Shown here: one piece after another, positions 14,457 through 26,399 of the stretch
Layout: each line of letters begins with the position of its first letter
Numbering within the stretch: position 1 is the first letter of the stretch
NCBI GenBank assembly: GCA_005656395.1
Contig: SRSI01000050.1
Coordinates: 3,410,001-3,474,000, forward strand
Length of the DNA stretch: 64,000 nt
From: Strongyloides papillosus
Lineage: Eukaryota > Nematoda > Chromadorea > Rhabditida > Strongyloididae
Reading direction: 5' to 3'
Made by a program: the position numbers and the translations under genes
Notes under the pieces: model-generated
What the model was told of the DNA's origin: nothing
The model's input: the letters and a program-made list of their open reading frames with translations, nothing else
The model's database searches: none

Positions 14457-15456
14457 ATGGATGAGAAATCTACTACTTCTACTTTTAATTCTAATAGCTA
14501 TTTAATCAACGAGGAGCAAAGACAAATGAAGAGAGTTGCTTTCTTTGCTATTGTTGTATCAACTGTTGCTGTTATTGCTTCAGTTGTTACATTACCTATG
14601 ATCTATAGTTATGTTGCTTCATTCCAATCTCATCTTATTATGGAATCTGACTTCTGTAAGGTAAGTCTATTGTATTTCCCCTCTATTCCTCTAACTAATT
14701 TATTTTCCTATTCTTAAGACACGTTCCCGTGATATGTGGTCTGAAATGTCTGTTCTCTTCAAGAATACTCCATCATCAGTTCGTGCAAAACGTCAATATG
14801 GATCTCCAAACCCACCAACTGTTTCAAGTGGATATGGTCCAGTTGCCAATCCAGAACCAGCTCCAACATGTTGCACATGTCAACAAGGACCACCAGGCCC
14901 ACCAGGACCTCCAGGAGATGACGGTCCAGATGGTACTGATGGTAACCCAGGTATTGATGGAACAAATGGACGTGATGGTGCTGTTCTTGGATCTGCTATT
15001 GCTGCTGAACCATGTATTATCTGTCCACCAGGCCCACCAGGTCCACAAGGACAACCAGGATTGAAAGGACCAAGAGGACCAAAAGGAGCTGACGGTAAAA
15101 ATGGATCTGATGGTAAGAAGGGAGAACGTGGATTACAAGGACCACCAGGAAGTCAAGGACCAATGGGACCAGTTGGACCAAAAGGAGCCCCAGGACAACC
15201 AGGAAGACTCATCCAAATTAATGGACCAGCAGGACCAGCTGGAGCACCAGGACCACAAGGACCACCAGGAGCCCCAGGAGTCGCTGGACCACCAGGAACA
15301 AGCCAACAAGGACCACAAGGACCTCAAGGTGATGCCGGTACCCCAGGACCACAAGGTAGACCAGGAGCTCCAGGATTACCAGGAATTCGTGGACCAACAG
15401 GAGAACAAGGAACTTGTGAACATTGCCCAACCCCAAGAACCCCACCTGGTTATTAA
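14457..15456 (+). CDS. Nematode cuticle collagen
   Basis: Two exons (14457-14660 and 14719-15456; 58-bp intron, phase 0) encode 313 residues. The N-terminal ~60 residues match the nematode cuticle collagen N-terminal domain: a basic flank, then one hydrophobic membrane/signal segment (about residues 27-52). A subtilisin-type processing site RAKR lies at about residues 90-93, followed by QYG. Gly-X-Y blocks begin after a CCTC knot, are interrupted around CIIC, and continue as a long block of mostly GPP, GPQ and GAP triplets to a CEHC knot and a short tail. Such collagens are cleaved, trimerised and disulphide cross-linked in the extracellular cuticle, usually with moult-linked transcription. 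The frame is intact and codon use is biased (CCA, GGA), consistent with high expression. Confidence 0.96.
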
Positions 15457-16917
15457 ATTAAACAAAGTTTTAAAATATATAATTGAAAATGTAATTTATT
15501 GGAATATAAATTCTACCTATCTTATTTTGATAAGATTTTATACTAAAAAAAATATATTTTTTTTATAAATATAAATATTAGAAAATTAATAACAAGCGGA
15601 TAGTTAGAATAGTTTATTTTTTTAGGTTTTTTATTAAACCTTTTTATTTATGTTAATAACCACTTCATTGTGAATAAATATTAAACTGGGTACTGATTTT
15701 TTAAATGGATAAATTTTTAAAAACTATTATTTTGTTAGGAGTTTTCATATTGAAGATTGGGAATTTCTCGAAACATGGATTGATTTTTTTCTAGTGATTT
15801 AAAGTATAAGATTGATATATAATCTATAAACATAGTCTTAAACTTTAATAGTTGTAATATTTTTTATTTAATTTTTTATATGACAGCAATTGATTTCAGA
15901 AGATCGACTATCCTTTATCTTATGTTAAAATTAATTACCTTATATATAAAATAGTATTATTGTAAGCTTATATAAAAACATGTTTTATATTTATATACGT
16001 CAATAAAAATCCTTGATCTAATATATTAAAATGCTTGTTTTAAATGTATTTTTTAATTGGCTTTAAAGATTACCCTATTTTAAGTGAATTATAAATATTT
16101 ATTTTATGTTATTCTTTTTTTTTAAATGATGTTTAGATTGCAAAGTATGGGTTTTCTTGGTAATAACTTTCATAATATTTTTTAATTAAATTCAATCACC
16201 AAAATTGGTAATCAAAATTTATGATCAAGAATTTAGTGAAAGAATGTGTTGATGTCTGAGAAAAATGTTTTTAAAGTTATAATAAAATAAAGTAAATGGT
16301 AAAGTGAAATAACGTATGGTATAACGGACAAAAGTTTATCGCCTACCTGTTTTAGCAACACTTATGCAGTCTTGGTATGATAATTAAAATCGAAGTTATT
16401 TTTAACGGTATATTGTTAAAGTGTCATATTTTTTGATTGATGTGTTGGAATTTGTATTTTATTTCAAAAGTTTATAGTTTAATTAAATTTTTTATGTGTT
16501 TTGTGATATATTAGTCTGACGTTAAACTTTGTTCTCTTTTTAATATTTAAATTTTTTTAACTAGATTATTTTTGATATTGAATTGTTTATATTGTAATAA
16601 AATTTTATTAAAAAATTAAATATTTAAAGTTTTAAAACTTTCTATACAACGATTTTGTAAAAATATACCTTACAACAACAATACTTGATTTTTATCTTTG
16701 TTGTCTGATTATCTAGTAACATAAATACCACAACCGACTCTAATAATTTTTTCATCTATCTGTAAATATATAATCTTGATTACAATGCCTTAGGCAAGAA
16801 AATAGAAAACGATAGATTGTTTCAAAAAAGTCTCATAATTGGGGACAAACTAATTATAGTGTATTTACAATAAATTTAGAGATACATTAAATAAAATTTA
16901 TTAAAAAAGGCATTTAT
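15457..16917. other. Intergenic region between convergent genes
   Basis: About 1.5 kb, very AT-rich, between the 3' end of the collagen gene and the 3' end of the minus-strand F-box-like gene. No coding frame, RNA gene or clear repeat was seen. Confidence 0.6.
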
Positions 16918-18285
16918 TTAATTAGAGTATTCTTTAATTAACATTGCATTATTGGCATAATTAAAACCCAAAGTGATACATTCAAATGATGATGGATCCA
17001 TTCTTGAAAATTGGAATTTTTGTTTTAAACTTTTTAGAGCAATAAAAGCTTTCGTTTCGAATTTCGAAAAAACTTCTAGGAATTCAATGTTGTTTTTGGA
17101 GTTTGATGTTGAGAGGTACTCTGCTAACTGGGTGATGAATGTTGCTCCAACCTCTGATAGTGATAGTCCACGTAATAGTGGAAAACTTTCTAAGAAGTAT
17201 GGTATATCAACAAACTGGAAACAATCAACATTATTAATCTCCAATGATTTAATATGTTTCTCCTTCAATATTCTGAGACATTCATAAACATCAAAGTTAT
17301 CCATAAAAATAGAAATATGTAAATCACTTATATTTTCAGGTATATAATAAAAAATATCCCCAGGATTAAGTACATTAAAAGGTGAAAAATTCAAGGACAA
17401 CTCAAGTAAAGGTGAATTCCTCAAGAAACTCTGATAAATCTTCCCCGAAGTCTGACTACAACAAACACACCTACAATCTATCAAAAAAACTGCCTTAATA
17501 ATACTTTCAAAATTAATAAATTTAATATCAAAATATAACTTCATCCATTCTCTGAAGGAGCATTGTATTGAGGTATCTTTTGGTGATATAACGATTGATG
17601 AAATATTACTACCTTTGAAGATATTGTAAAATAAATCATACTCCAATACATTAATATCTTCATCATCTCTTTTCCATAGGATATCTAAAATAATGTTTAT
17701 GTTAACATTCAATTTCTGTAAATTTTTATAAATATATTTTAATGTTTTGTATATCTCTTTGTTTCTGCATGGATAAATTATTGGTGTAAGTGTAATTTCA
17801 TTGATTTTACATCTCATTTCTAATATTAGTTGGATTATGCATTTATCAAGCCACATAATTTCTTCTAAATTCCTTTCTCCGTTATCGTCTATCACCTCAA
17901 TGTGGACATTTCTTGTTTGTAATAGAAATCTACGTAAAAAACCAATAAGAGCCATACTTGTTGACTCATTGCTACATAATAATTCATTATCGATTATATT
18001 CCTACTTGCTGTGAATTTATATTCTGGAGCTGTACCAATACTAATGTCAATAGTATTCGTATTATATGATATAACTATTTTTAAGGAAGTTAAATTTTTA
18101 TAAAAACCATCTTTTAACGATGGTAACAGTGAGTATAACGATAAGTTTCTGAAGTATTTACAGGCCATCTCAAATGATATACGATCTTTGATATCATCAA
18201 CATATGAAAGTATAATATCCATCAGATGATAATTTTTTAGGACCGTATCCATAGCCGTTGAGTTGTGTGATAAAAATTGACTCAT
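16918..18285 (-). CDS. F-box/LRR-like protein, single exon
   Basis: A 455-residue intronless frame. The N-terminus (about residues 12-55, with LMDIILSYV, then ACKYFRNLSL) resembles a degenerate F-box, the segment that binds Skp1 in SCF ubiquitin ligases. The remainder has spaced hydrophobic leucine-rich strands (for example LLELSLNFS, ISDLHISI, LRGLSLSEVG) that suggest an irregular LRR-type substrate-binding region. A CRCVCC cluster occurs near the middle. F-box genes are expanded in many nematodes and evolve quickly, so the substrate cannot be guessed. The start ATG at 18285 is the first in frame; a second Met eleven residues in (MDTVL) begins the F-box-like part and could be the real start. 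It has the same general layout as the gene at 32883. Confidence 0.65.
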   Translation of the reverse strand: MSQFLSHNSTAMDTVLKNYHLMDIILSYVDDIKDRISFEMACKYFRNLSLYSLLPSLKDGFYKNLTSLKIVISYNTNTIDISIGTAPEYKFTASRNIIDNELLCSNESTSMALIGFLRRFLLQTRNVHIEVIDDNGERNLEEIMWLDKCIIQLILEMRCKINEITLTPIIYPCRNKEIYKTLKYIYKNLQKLNVNINIILDILWKRDDEDINVLEYDLFYNIFKGSNISSIVISPKDTSIQCSFREWMKLYFDIKFINFESIIKAVFLIDCRCVCCSQTSGKIYQSFLRNSPLLELSLNFSPFNVLNPGDIFYYIPENISDLHISIFMDNFDVYECLRILKEKHIKSLEINNVDCFQFVDIPYFLESFPLLRGLSLSEVGATFITQLAEYLSTSNSKNNIEFLEVFSKFETKAFIALKSLKQKFQFSRMDPSSFECITLGFNYANNAMLIKEYSN

Positions 18286-19479
18286 GATGTAGGAAGAAAT
18301 TTAGATAAAAATGATAAAAGTATAGTTTTATGGCAGATCAATGAATATATAATAAAAATCACACATTATATATACATTTAGAAATATATTTTGAGTGTAA
18401 ATTGTAGTCTCTAACAACTGCCCAATAGCTATTTGATAAAGAAGATAAAAATATCTATATCTACTGAGGATATTTTATTTTGTCTGTTGATAATGTTAAG
18501 TGTAATATATGAAGAAATAATTTTAAAAGTGATTATTGTTTTTGTTATTTAAAAAATCCCCTGTCACATTTTTATTTTTGATTTGATTAAGTAAGACACC
18601 AAAATTAAAGTGTAACAACAATGAGTGATGTTTTTTGTGAAAAATTGGTGTTAGTGGTAAGGGCAAGGAGAAGGAAATAAAAAACAGGAAGTACCTATTT
18701 AGAAGTTTAATTTTATTTCTAGATAACAATGTTCTTAAAAATAATAATTGTTCCTCAATTATGTTTATAAATCATTCAACATTGTTGAAATGAAAATATT
18801 ATTCAAACCTATTTTTCAAATATTCAAAAGACTTTTTTTAATAACAACAATTTTAATTGAATTTTTTTTATTCAAAATGCACTTGAAAATTTCAATTTAG
18901 CAAACAAAACTTTCTTTTCATAAATCTTATTTGTTAACTGATTTCTGTGTTAAAAAAATTATTGCATGATTAATTGATTTCACAACACAAAAAAAACCAC
19001 AACGAAACTTCAGTAACCTCAGAAAAGACAATAAAATACGAATATCAAATAAAGAAAAAACAAACATTATTCGTTGAGTGATGATAAATTTAGTTAACTC
19101 AAACATTAATAAAAATAACACCATCACCAATAGTCGGGGATTTTCTTTTGATCATAAATTTATCAGTTTTTAACACTATGTTAAAATGATTTTACAGCTG
19201 GAAACAATTTTTTAACAATGTTTGACGATATTATTTGTTTATTTTTTCTGTTTAAATCACATCCAGATGTTTTCTTAATTATTTGAATATTTTTTTTCGA
19301 ACAAATGTATCGTAAATAAATATTAAAAAAAATATTAATAATGATAATTGCATAATAATGATAGTGAATACAAAACCCCACACCTGCTTTTTTCTTGATC
19401 TTACGATGAAAGACTGATGTACGGTTTGTGTAGATATGATATCCCAATTTTTATCAGTAAATTAGTGTATAATAAAAAA
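18286..19479. other. Intergenic region between divergent genes
   Basis: About 1.2 kb, AT-rich. It separates the minus-strand F-box-like gene from the plus-strand coiled-coil gene and should contain both promoters. Short minus-strand frames here do not look coding. Confidence 0.6.
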
Positions 19480-20200
19480 ATGTTCGTTAATAATAAGGAT
19501 ATAATAATTAAGAGGACCACGGAGTTGAAGCAACGTAAGCAGTTAATTGATTTATTTCATAAATGTTTTAGAAAATGCCAACCTTAAAAGGGAAACTGAG
19601 AAGCAGATGTTTGAAATATCCAAACAAGAAGAAATCTACCAAAAAGGTAACAAATTTTCCACAAAACATCATTTCCATACCAGCATTTTAGAGTTTAAAA
19701 AACTTTTGGAGCTCCAGTTGAAGAATGAAAAAATGAAAAAAGAAATTGAGAAAGTTCGGGAAATTAATAATAATATAAAAAAGAAGGATGAGGACATGGA
19801 TAAATTAATAGAAGATGCTACGAATTCTGTATGTCACTCTATCAATGAAAATCTCCTTCAATCATCAACACAACCAGGATTCATACAACCTGATGATTTG
19901 GATAATCTTAGAAAAACAATTGAAAGTGCAATGGAGAAATTTAATTTATTATTTGATGACTCATCTGAGGAGAAGTGGATGAAGACGAGGGATAAGTTAT
20001 TGGCTGATTTACGGGTTAAAGAGATGATGTTCAATGAAATGGTCAATAAGTTAGAGAATGTCAGAGCAAGATGTTTCTCCCGAAATCCTACACAAATCTC
20101 CGGAAATACATGGGAAATGTTCCTTGATGAGATGAAACAATCCATTTTCGCGACATGGTACAAATTCACTGAAGAAGAAATGAAACGAAACAAAGTATAA
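19480..20200 (+). CDS. Coiled-coil protein of unknown function
   Basis: Two exons (19480-19534 and 19572-20200; 37-bp intron, phase 1) encode 227 residues. Residues about 15-85 are rich in Lys/Glu with heptad-like spacing and should form a coiled coil. The C-terminal half is helical and mixed charge and ends in a basic tail (KRNKV). There is no signal peptide or membrane span. I do not recognise the family; small kinetochore or cytoskeletal coiled-coil subunits have this look, but nothing diagnostic is visible. The upstream exon is chosen because it supplies an ATG in frame through a good donor and acceptor. The helicase at 20507 follows on the same strand 306 bp downstream. Confidence 0.65.
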
Positions 20201-20506
20201 AAATTCTGCAAATTTATTTTTTCCTCTATGTTAATAAATGTATATTTTTTTTACTTATTAAATAATAATTAAACAAATATTATTTAAACAATCGATTCCC
20301 CTAACAGTGTTTGTTATCATTATTTATTATATCTCTATTAAATTAACAAATAACTGATAAATATTTAGTTACCAAAAAAAGTTGTGTAAATTTGCCAAAC
20401 AAAAGTAGTAACCAGGGACACTATTCCAAGCATAACTATTGTTAAATATTTGATATATATAAAAAGCCTAAGAATAGGAAAAAAATTAATACAGAAATTA
20501 TTAATT
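20201..20506. other. Short intergenic spacer
   Basis: 306 bp, AT-rich, between two plus-strand genes. No feature recognised; it is short enough to be either a promoter or an operon spacer. Confidence 0.5.
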
Positions 20507-21758
20507 ATGGATTTTATAACTAAATACATTGATGTTCAAGATGATAATGATAGGACGATGGATGTTAAGAGTGATGAATGTTTTGAGAATTTATCTATAC
20601 CGTGTGAGATGATTAAGAAATTCAATGATATGAGGATCTGGAAACCATCACCAATTCAGGCGGCGACGATGCCAATGACATTGTGTGGTGCAGGTATGGC
20701 ATTAATTTAACATTTTTCATCTATTTTAATTATAATTTTTTAAAGATCTACTTGTCCAAGCAAAATCAGGTACCGGAAAGACGTTAGTTTTCGCAGCAAT
20801 GAGCATAATAGTAACAATGGAAACTGAAAATTACCCCCAAACAGTTATAGTTTCACCAACAAGAGAGATATGTGAACAGATATATTCAACATTAAAACAA
20901 ATAGATTACAAAAATTTGAAAATTGGTTTATGTTGTGGTGGTGAGAATTCCTACAAAAGTCAAAAATCTATGATAGAAGGTGGTGTTCAAATAGTTGTTG
21001 GAACATTAGGAAGATTAGTACAATTCATAAATGATGGTATACTTGATCTTAAAAACGTATCAACATTTGTAATGGATGAGGCTGATAAGATGGTTGAAGG
21101 TAACTTCCAGCAGGATATATCATTAATCTTCTCTAATTGCAATGAAAATAAACAAACTTGTGTTTTTAGTGCAACGTACCCACAAGAGATATTAGATGTT
21201 TTGTCACGTTTTATGATTGACACAACAATGATTAGATTAGACTCTGAAAATGTCCAACTTTTAGGTATCAAACAATATGTTCAATTTGAAGTTAAAGATA
21301 ATGAAAAAGGTGAATTCACAACAGCTGCTATGTTAGCAGCAAATATACTAAAAAGACAACAATTCAACCAAGCAATATTATTTTTAAATGAAACAAAATT
21401 ACTAGTAGAATTTGCAGTCCAACTAAAAAAACACATCCAAGAATACTCAATCCAACTAATGTCAGGTACAATGTTACAAAAAGAAAGATCCAAAGTTATG
21501 AATGAATTAAAAAATAAAAAAGTGAAAGTTTTAATTTCAACCGATTTATTGTCACGTGGTGTTGATTCACAACATATAGATTTAGTTGTAAATGTAAACT
21601 GTCCTGTTGATTGTTGTACATATTTACATAGAATTGGACGTGCTGGTAGATTTGGAAATTATGGTGCTTCATTTACGTTAATTGATAACGTTAAAGATTT
21701 AATAAAATTTACTGCTATGGTTGATAGTGAAAAAATTGGCTGTGAAATATCTATCTAA
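20507..21758 (+). CDS. mel-46: DEAD-box RNA helicase, Gemin3/DDX20-like
   Basis: Exons 20507-20693 and 20746-21758 (52-bp intron, phase 1) give 399 residues. All helicase motifs are present in order: Q motif (WKPSPIQ), I (AKSGTGKT), Ia (PTREI), GG, Ib (GTLGR), II (DEAD), III (SAT), V (STDLLSRGVD), VI (HRIGRAGRFG). Several stretches resemble DDX20/Gemin3 more than other DEAD-box proteins: DLLVQAKSGTGKT, the MEXRL(D/N)S...LLGIKQY region and NVNCPVDCCTYLHRIGRAG. Gemin3 is an ATP-dependent RNA helicase of the SMN complex that assembles spliceosomal snRNPs; the C. elegans orthologue is MEL-46. The usual long C-terminal extension is missing from this frame, which stops just after the helicase core; the next ORF starts 28 bp on and could be that extension if spliced (see findings). 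Confidence 0.88.
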
Positions 21759-21786
21759 AGATGGTTTGAGGAATTCTCATCTAACT

Positions 21787-22779
21787 ATGGATAGGAATGT
21801 TTTTAATGAGAGTAAGGATTTTAATGGTGATTTGGTTAAGGATATGTGTTCTGATTTGTGTGATGTGTTTAAGTGCGGTTGTTATATTGATAATAGTAGT
21901 GAGCCTGTTATAAGTTATACGAGGGATGAAATAATGAAAATTAAGGATATGAAAAGTATTAATGAGTGGCAGGTTTATGCTAAAGAGATATTTAAAAATT
22001 GTAGTTGTATTTTCTATAATATTGGGAGAGATAGATTTGTTCATGAACATAAGAAGGAAAATGTCAGGAGAAATGATGCTTTTGATAAGTTTACTAAACT
22101 TAGATTGAAGAATGATAAGTTTTACTACAAAGAGAAAATTAAGAAGGAGGAAAATAATTATGTTGAGGAGAATGGTCATAGTGAGATTGAGAGTACCCCT
22201 AGTCCAACTGAGTTGACGTGTGATATTAGCGAACCAAAGATCGAATTTAATGGGAAAGAAAAAATTGATAGTCAAGATTTATGTGTGTATTCGAAGGATG
22301 ACCTCCTCAAAATCCTCAATTCAAAGACAAACGACCAATTACGTGCAATTTTCATTGGAATGAACCTAGGAAAAGAGGTTTATAAAAATGAACCCGTAGT
22401 AATGGATTCTGAATTAAGAAAACCATTTGCTCTCCAACTAAGAATTCTACGTGAACGTGAAAAGGAAAGAAGTAGACGTTTACGGAAGGAGGTTGAGAAA
22501 AACGAAAAGAGAGACAAAAATTTCATTTACGGGAAAGTTGAAAGAAACTGGTATCATAACGTAAAATTCCCCTCAATCCCTCCAAAAACAAAAAAGATAT
22601 ATCAGGAGGTTTACAATTTAGCAACAGGGAATGATAGATATTCACTACCATCAATAAATAGTATTCTAGTTAGTCAATCAAGTATCGATGAAGATGACTG
22701 TGGTTTGAAGTCCCGTGCTGAGGAGAATAAAGTTCTTACTCAGAAGTGGTTGATGACTCAGGCTAATTCAATAAATTAA
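21787..22779 (+). CDS. Charged protein with two eIF4E-binding-like motifs
   Basis: The open frame extends back into the end of the helicase gene; the first ATG after the helicase stop is 21787, giving 330 residues. It carries two motifs that fit the eIF4E-binding consensus Y-x4-L-hydrophobic: YSKDDLL (about residues 168-174) and, more loosely, YTRDEIM (about 44-50). These resemble the N-terminal motif of the eIF4E transporter 4E-T/IFET-1. Between them are a Cys-containing patch and a basic segment, and a strongly basic helix (REREKERSRRLRK) follows. There is no signal peptide or membrane span. Two readings are open: a separate cistron only 28 bp downstream of the helicase, or the C-terminal extension of the helicase through a 34-bp intron (21727-21760). 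I favour neither strongly. Confidence 0.6.
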   Translation: MDRNVFNESKDFNGDLVKDMCSDLCDVFKCGCYIDNSSEPVISYTRDEIMKIKDMKSINEWQVYAKEIFKNCSCIFYNIGRDRFVHEHKKENVRRNDAFDKFTKLRLKNDKFYYKEKIKKEENNYVEENGHSEIESTPSPTELTCDISEPKIEFNGKEKIDSQDLCVYSKDDLLKILNSKTNDQLRAIFIGMNLGKEVYKNEPVVMDSELRKPFALQLRILREREKERSRRLRKEVEKNEKRDKNFIYGKVERNWYHNVKFPSIPPKTKKIYQEVYNLATGNDRYSLPSINSILVSQSSIDEDDCGLKSRAEENKVLTQKWLMTQANSIN

Positions 22780-23326
22780 AAGTTATTTTATTTCTATTGT
22801 TATAGTTATTTATTTTTTTTTATTTCATGGGAAGATATTTATGATAAATTTTATTTTGTTTAACGTGTGTTTTGTGCATTTGTTTATAATTATATAGTAA
22901 TCCATTGAAAAAGTATAACTTCTTCATTAGATTATTTCCACGATATGATTTTTAATTGTTTAATATGTGTAATTCCCATTTCCTGAATTGATAAATTCTT
23001 TGAGATTTATACAAAAAATGACTGGAAGTTATTAGGGTGATTATAATAAATTATTCGTCGAATACACCTTCAACATGAAACTTTTTTAAAAAGATAATTT
23101 AGGTAACATGATGTACTTTTGTTATGAATGTACTAACAAATAAATTAGTTTAATACTATTAATGTGAAGTAATTTTGATACAGATGAATGAATGCTATTT
23201 TTATACTTATAATATTCACCAAATCTATTTTTAATTGCGTTAAAAAAAATGTTATTAGATTTGTTGAATGTTGTTATAAATTGATTGAAGTATAGATAGG
23301 GTATTTATTTTAATATTATAGAAGGA
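22780..23326. other. Intergenic spacer
   Basis: About 550 bp of AT-rich DNA with no recognised element between two plus-strand genes. Confidence 0.55.
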
Positions 23327-24944
23327 ATGAAGAAGTATACTGTGTTATTGATAATTTTTCTGTCCTTTGATGTTTATGGAGAGGATGGAAAAAAAATGGT
23401 AGATGTAGATATTGTACCTACGGATGAGATAAGAGTGAAGACACCAGAGTGAGTTTTGATAATACTTTTCTTTAATATTAAACTTTATTTGAAGATTGGT
23501 AACATTAAATTTCTCAACATCAAAAATACCAATTGATAATTATTTTAAATTTAGTTGTCGTGATCCATATTTGTGTTATGTTGATGACAACACAACAATT
23601 ATAAATGTAAAACTTGATAAAAATAATAACTACAAGACAAATGTTACAGTAAAAATACATCCAACATTCCTTGGAGTAACAAACATAAATGTAGAACCAA
23701 TAAATGTTTCGGACATAATCATAGCATTCAACACAACAATAAAAATTCACAAAACAAAAAGTGCCCAAATGTGGGAGAATATCTTTGCTATGGTTGTAAC
23801 ATACTTCATAACATTCGTCACATTTCTTATGGGAACACAATTACATCTTCCTATAATTCTTGAAATCCTAAAAAAGCCCATTGGTCCAATTGTCAGTGCT
23901 GTCTGTCAATTCGTTTTTATGCCACTAGTTGCCTATGCTTTATGTTTAACAGTTTTACAGGACGAACCCAATTTCGTCAAGTTTTGTTTCGTCGCAGCTG
24001 GTTCTTCACCCGGTATGTTTATTTGGAGGTAAAATATTTTTTTATATTTTAAAAATTCATGTAAATATCATTTAATGTGTATGTTAAAAATACCAAAGTA
24101 TTTATAACTTTTTTTATTTCAAATATGCAACAATTAAAATGAAACATGAGCTCATTTTTAATATCATGAATATTATATAATGATAAAAAGAAAAAATTTA
24201 TTACATGTAATATAGCGTAATCCATCAAAATTAATCTTTAATGATAAAAAATTTTAAATGATTAATATATTTGAAAAATTTTATAATAATTACATCATCA
24301 TTTAATGTTTGATATACTAATATTTCAGGTGGTGGAAAATCTAGTTTTTGGACAATAATATTTGATGGAAATTTAGATTTATCAGTATGTTTAACATTCA
24401 TCCAAACAATTTGTGCATCGGTTATGATGCCATTTTGGATGAAGGTACTTGGGGAGAAATTTTTGGCAAGTGAAACATTGCACTTCCATATATGGGATTG
24501 CTTAAAGCTATCTTAAATTTAGTTATCCCATGCGTAATAGGGATGATAACAGTTCATTATAAGCCGCATTTAGTTAAGAATGCTCAAAAGTATATAAAAA
24601 CAGCAACATGGATTTCGACGATAATCTTCACAGCCTTAGGTGTATTCGTCTATTATCATATCTTTTTGATGATAACGCTCCCAATATTGATAGCAAGTTG
24701 TATATTACCATGGTCAGGATATATTGTAGCATTTTGCTTTGGTAAATTATGTAAATTACCAATGGCTGATGTTATAACATTAAGTATAGAGACTGGTGTT
24801 CAGAATGTTGGTTTATCAGTTTTGATGTTAATGTATAGTTTTCAATCACCTGAACTTGATATTGCTATGGTTGCTCCAATCGTTGTTATTTTAGCAACAG
24901 ATAAACCGCTCGTAATCATATGGTTAATTAAAAAGCTGTATTAA
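23327..24944 (+). CDS. SLC10-family (sodium/bile acid cotransporter-like) membrane transporter
   Basis: Four exons in phase (23327-23448, 23495-24012, 24329-24469, 24508-24944; introns 46, 316 and 38 bp) give 405 residues. A signal-like hydrophobic start and an extracellular N-terminal domain precede several membrane segments. Family hallmarks are SSPGG followed by FWT and a GNLDLS motif (residues around exon 2/3), and the discontinuous helix region with ETGVQN (E-T-G-x-Q-N), which forms the sodium sites in SLC10 proteins. The long N-terminal domain suggests the P3/SLC10A-like group rather than classical ileal transporters; the substrate is unknown. The 38-bp last intron is phase-consistent but removes a stretch (LPYMG in the other frame) that looks like conserved family sequence, so this junction is doubtful (see findings). 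Confidence 0.85.
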
Positions 24945-26399
24945 AGTATAAGGAGAAAAAAGTTGATAGAAAAGAACACATACAACTCCCAACATCGACA
25001 CCATAATACTAAAGTAATAATTATGTATTTTACAAAAAAAACATTTTAATAGTGAATCATCGTTAAACAACTTGGAGTGGTAAAATTTAAAATACTTCAT
25101 TAATTCAAAATTCACACTTAACTGGAGAAGAAAACAATTTTAACCACTCTTATAATGAAAATCATAGTTTTTAATTTTTTTTTTAGAATTAAATCCAATT
25201 ATTTATTCCTTGTTAGTATAAATAAATGCATAAATGATTTGTTTTTTATGTCTAATTTATGGTATATTCTAAGAAGACGAATTTGTCAAGTTAAATTTAA
25301 TGTTTTTATAATACAGTTTTAATTTTATGTTAAAATATTTTTTTCTATCTCACTATAAATTGTATTAACTTGGGAGATTGAAGAAATTGATAATTCTTGA
25401 AACATGAAAATAAAAATTTAATACATGTATTGAGTGACTTTATGATAAAATAAAAATATAATAAATAAGTCTAAAAAAAAGTTTATCATTTTATTTTTTC
25501 CAGTAAATTTATTTATCCAAGATAATGTTAAGAAAATTATTAAAAATTCATTCTTATTGAAGGTTATAAATTATTTAGATAAATGTTTGTGTGAAAATAA
25601 GCACATATACAAGCATGTGTATTTATATATACATGTATATGTTACTGACGTATTTTTATATATATATTTGTATATGCAATCTAAAGATTTCTTTAATTTT
25701 CAACTAATTTATGCCATTTTGACAATTTAATATATTTTGTCATATTGGGAGTTTATTTTGTTAAATGCATTGTGTTTTGTATATCTAATGAAGGCGTTTT
25801 AAAGTGATCAAAAATTGTTTTGTTTTACTATTTATAGTAATGAAATTTATATTTCTTAGTTTTAAATAATATGATAATGATATAAAATATAACAAAAACA
25901 TAATATAATATATAATTAAATGATATTGTTTTTAATATATTATTCATTTTTAAAAAATTAAGGAACTAAAATATAGGAAGGTAAAAATATTTCAAGATAA
26001 TTGATAATGTTTTTATTAATTATCACATTATATATTAGTTCATTCTAATTAATCCTTTTTTCCGCTATAGAATATCCATGAATATATAACGTACTCCTTA
26101 AAGTTATTGACATCATATATAATATATCTTATAATTATCCATAAATTTAATATTTTACATATATAATATTTTATGTCATTGTACCTTTCAAAGAGCGACT
26201 TCAACTTACATTTTTAAATTACATGCTTCTTTAAAAATATCAATTTAAAATAATATAAAATTTCATTTTTATTTTTAAATTTTTTTCATTGCTTTAGTTT
26301 ACATATTATATTATAGAAGTATTTCCCTTAATGTTGTTATATAAAATTAATTTTTTGTTTTTATTCTAATTATAGTTTATTCTTTTTGTAGTCTATAAT
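24945..26399. other. Intergenic AT-rich region
   Basis: About 1.45 kb. It contains alternating TA/TG low-complexity sequence at about 25600-25680 and otherwise A/T runs. No gene was recognised. A pyrimidine tract ending in TTTTTGTAG lies about 10 bp before the next ATG, as expected of a trans-splice acceptor or a very short 5' UTR. Confidence 0.6.

Noticed and set aside
14759..15445. Several long open frames on both strands within the collagen gene
   Set aside because: They come from the repetitive Gly-X-Y codons read in other frames.
25600..25680. TA/TG alternating stretch as a possible structured RNA
   Set aside because: It is low-complexity sequence without a stable GC-containing stem or known RNA motif.
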